Positions 14,550 to 15,118 of a DNA stretch of 15,118 nt are shown here, piece by piece. The DNA comes from CBW1002 sp046081905. GTDB lineage: Bacteria > Cyanobacteriota > Cyanobacteriia > PCC-6307 > Cyanobiaceae. Under the pieces are notes generated by a model. The model was not told where the DNA came from. It saw nothing but the letters and a program-made list of their open reading frames with translations, and searched no databases. How positions within the stretch are numbered: position 1 is the first letter of the stretch; each line of letters begins with the position of its first letter. The position numbers and the translations under genes were made by a program. Location: the NCBI GenBank assembly GCA_046081905.1, contig JBJTWS010000108.1, positions 1 through 15,118 on the forward strand, written 5' to 3'.

Positions 14550-15118
14550 GACGTGCGCAGCTCCGAGGCGGAAGGGAGGGTGACGGCGACCAGGGGGGAG
14601 GTGGCGGCGGCGAGGGTGAGGGGCTGGGTGGCGGACCGGCTGAGGAACGGCTGGGTGCGCAGGGCCTGGCCCGTGGATTCGGTCTCACTCCAGCCCGTCA
14701 GGGCCGTCGGCCAGAGGCCCGCCGCGACCACCAGAACGGTAAGGGCCATGGCCGGCGCCCGCTCGCTCCAGCAGGTGGAGCTCCAGTCGGCGCGCTCGTT
14801 GTCGAGGCGGCCGAAGCCCACCCTGTTGAAGAGGCGGATGGCGTAGACGGCGGTGAAGCCCGAGGCGATCAGGCTCACCAGGGTGGCGCGGGGGAAGGTG
14901 GTCCAGCTGCCCTCGAACACCAGCAGCTCGGCCGGGAAACCTGCCAGGCCGGGGATGACGGCGGCGGCCATCATGCCCAGCAGCAGCATGCCCATGGTGA
15001 AGGGCAGGCCCCGCAGCGGATTCATCAGGCCCGAAAGCTCGGGGATGGAGGTGGTGCCGGTCTTGCGCTCGATCAGCCCCACGCAGGCAAACAGCAGGGC
15101 CACGATCATGCCGTGGGC
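14546..15118 (-). CDS. ndhD3: NDH-1 subunit D3, C-terminal part (runs off the right edge)
   Basis: The last 190 residues of an NdhD/Mrp-type antiporter-like subunit of the cyanobacterial NDH-1 complex. Visible are several hydrophobic helices, with the conserved FTMGMLLLGMMAAAVIPGLA and GFPAELLVFEG typical of NdhD3/NdhD4, then TAVYAIRLFNRVGFG. A Ser/Thr/Ala-rich tail of about 50 residues follows with no recognisable motif. The open frame continues beyond 15118. It is assigned to the D3 form because cupA and cupS follow immediately; the fragment alone could also be D4. ndhF3 would be expected further upstream, outside this window. Confidence 0.85.
   Translation of the reverse strand, partial: AHGMIVALLFACVGLIERKTGTTSIPELSGLMNPLRGLPFTMGMLLLGMMAAAVIPGLAGFPAELLVFEGSWTTFPRATLVSLIASGFTAVYAIRLFNRVGFGRLDNERADWSSTCWSERAPAMALTVLVVAAGLWPTALTGWSETESTGQALRTQPFLSRSATQPLTLAAATSPLVAVTLPSASELRTS

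Noticed and set aside
13335..14846. 503-codon plus-strand open frame opposite cupA and ndhD3
   Set aside because: His/Val/Glu-rich antisense shadow; the minus strand carries full-length CupA.

Overview
The window looks like a GC-rich unicellular cyanobacterium of the Synechococcus/Cyanobium type. Support comes from a BCT1-type bicarbonate transporter operon (cmpABCD), the tail of an ndhD3-cupA-cupS CO2-uptake operon, a cyanobacterial-style LepA and a two-zinc-ribbon conserved hypothetical protein. Base composition is strongly GC-rich, so most long open frames opposite real genes are shadows. I assign the organism from protein character only; no rRNA or other marker is present.

Left edge (1-1565): the C-terminal third of a seryl-tRNA synthetase lies on the minus strand and meets, head to head, a LepA gene on the plus strand. 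Both genes lose their 5' halves at one point near 265-282. This is either a rearrangement breakpoint or an assembly chimera.

1537-6177: a membrane-anchored CHASE4-GGDEF-EAL cyclic-di-GMP enzyme (minus strand) converges on lepA. Divergent from it runs a tight plus-strand operon of four small type IV pilin-like/pseudopilin genes. The second has its start codon exactly where a mature pilin would begin.

6199-11475 (minus strand): cmpA-cmpB-cmpC-cmpD, encoding a lipoprotein binding protein, a permease, a fused ATPase plus solute-binding-like domain, and an ATPase. The binding protein carries the bicarbonate-type signature (GGQWQ, HPEEY) rather than the nitrate-type one. The permease gene has an in-frame amber codon at 9587-9589, with the sequence otherwise intact on both sides. 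A 12-bp perfect stem-loop sits between cmpA and cmpB.

11476-11914: a roughly 440-base divergent spacer with no gene, probably holding the cmp promoter. 11915-12772 is a conserved hypothetical gene with four CxxC motifs. 12783-15118 (minus strand) is ndhD3 (partial)-cupA-cupS, the specific subunits of the inducible NDH-1MS CO2-hydration complex.

Together the right half is a carbon-concentrating neighbourhood: bicarbonate import (BCT1) next to CO2-to-bicarbonate conversion (NDH-1MS), separated by one unrelated-looking gene. I see no mobile element, CRISPR array, tRNA or rRNA. I did not find a clearly new multi-gene system; the most notable items are the cmpB amber codon, the serS/lepA junction, the leaderless pilin and the mixed ligand signatures of CmpA and CmpC.
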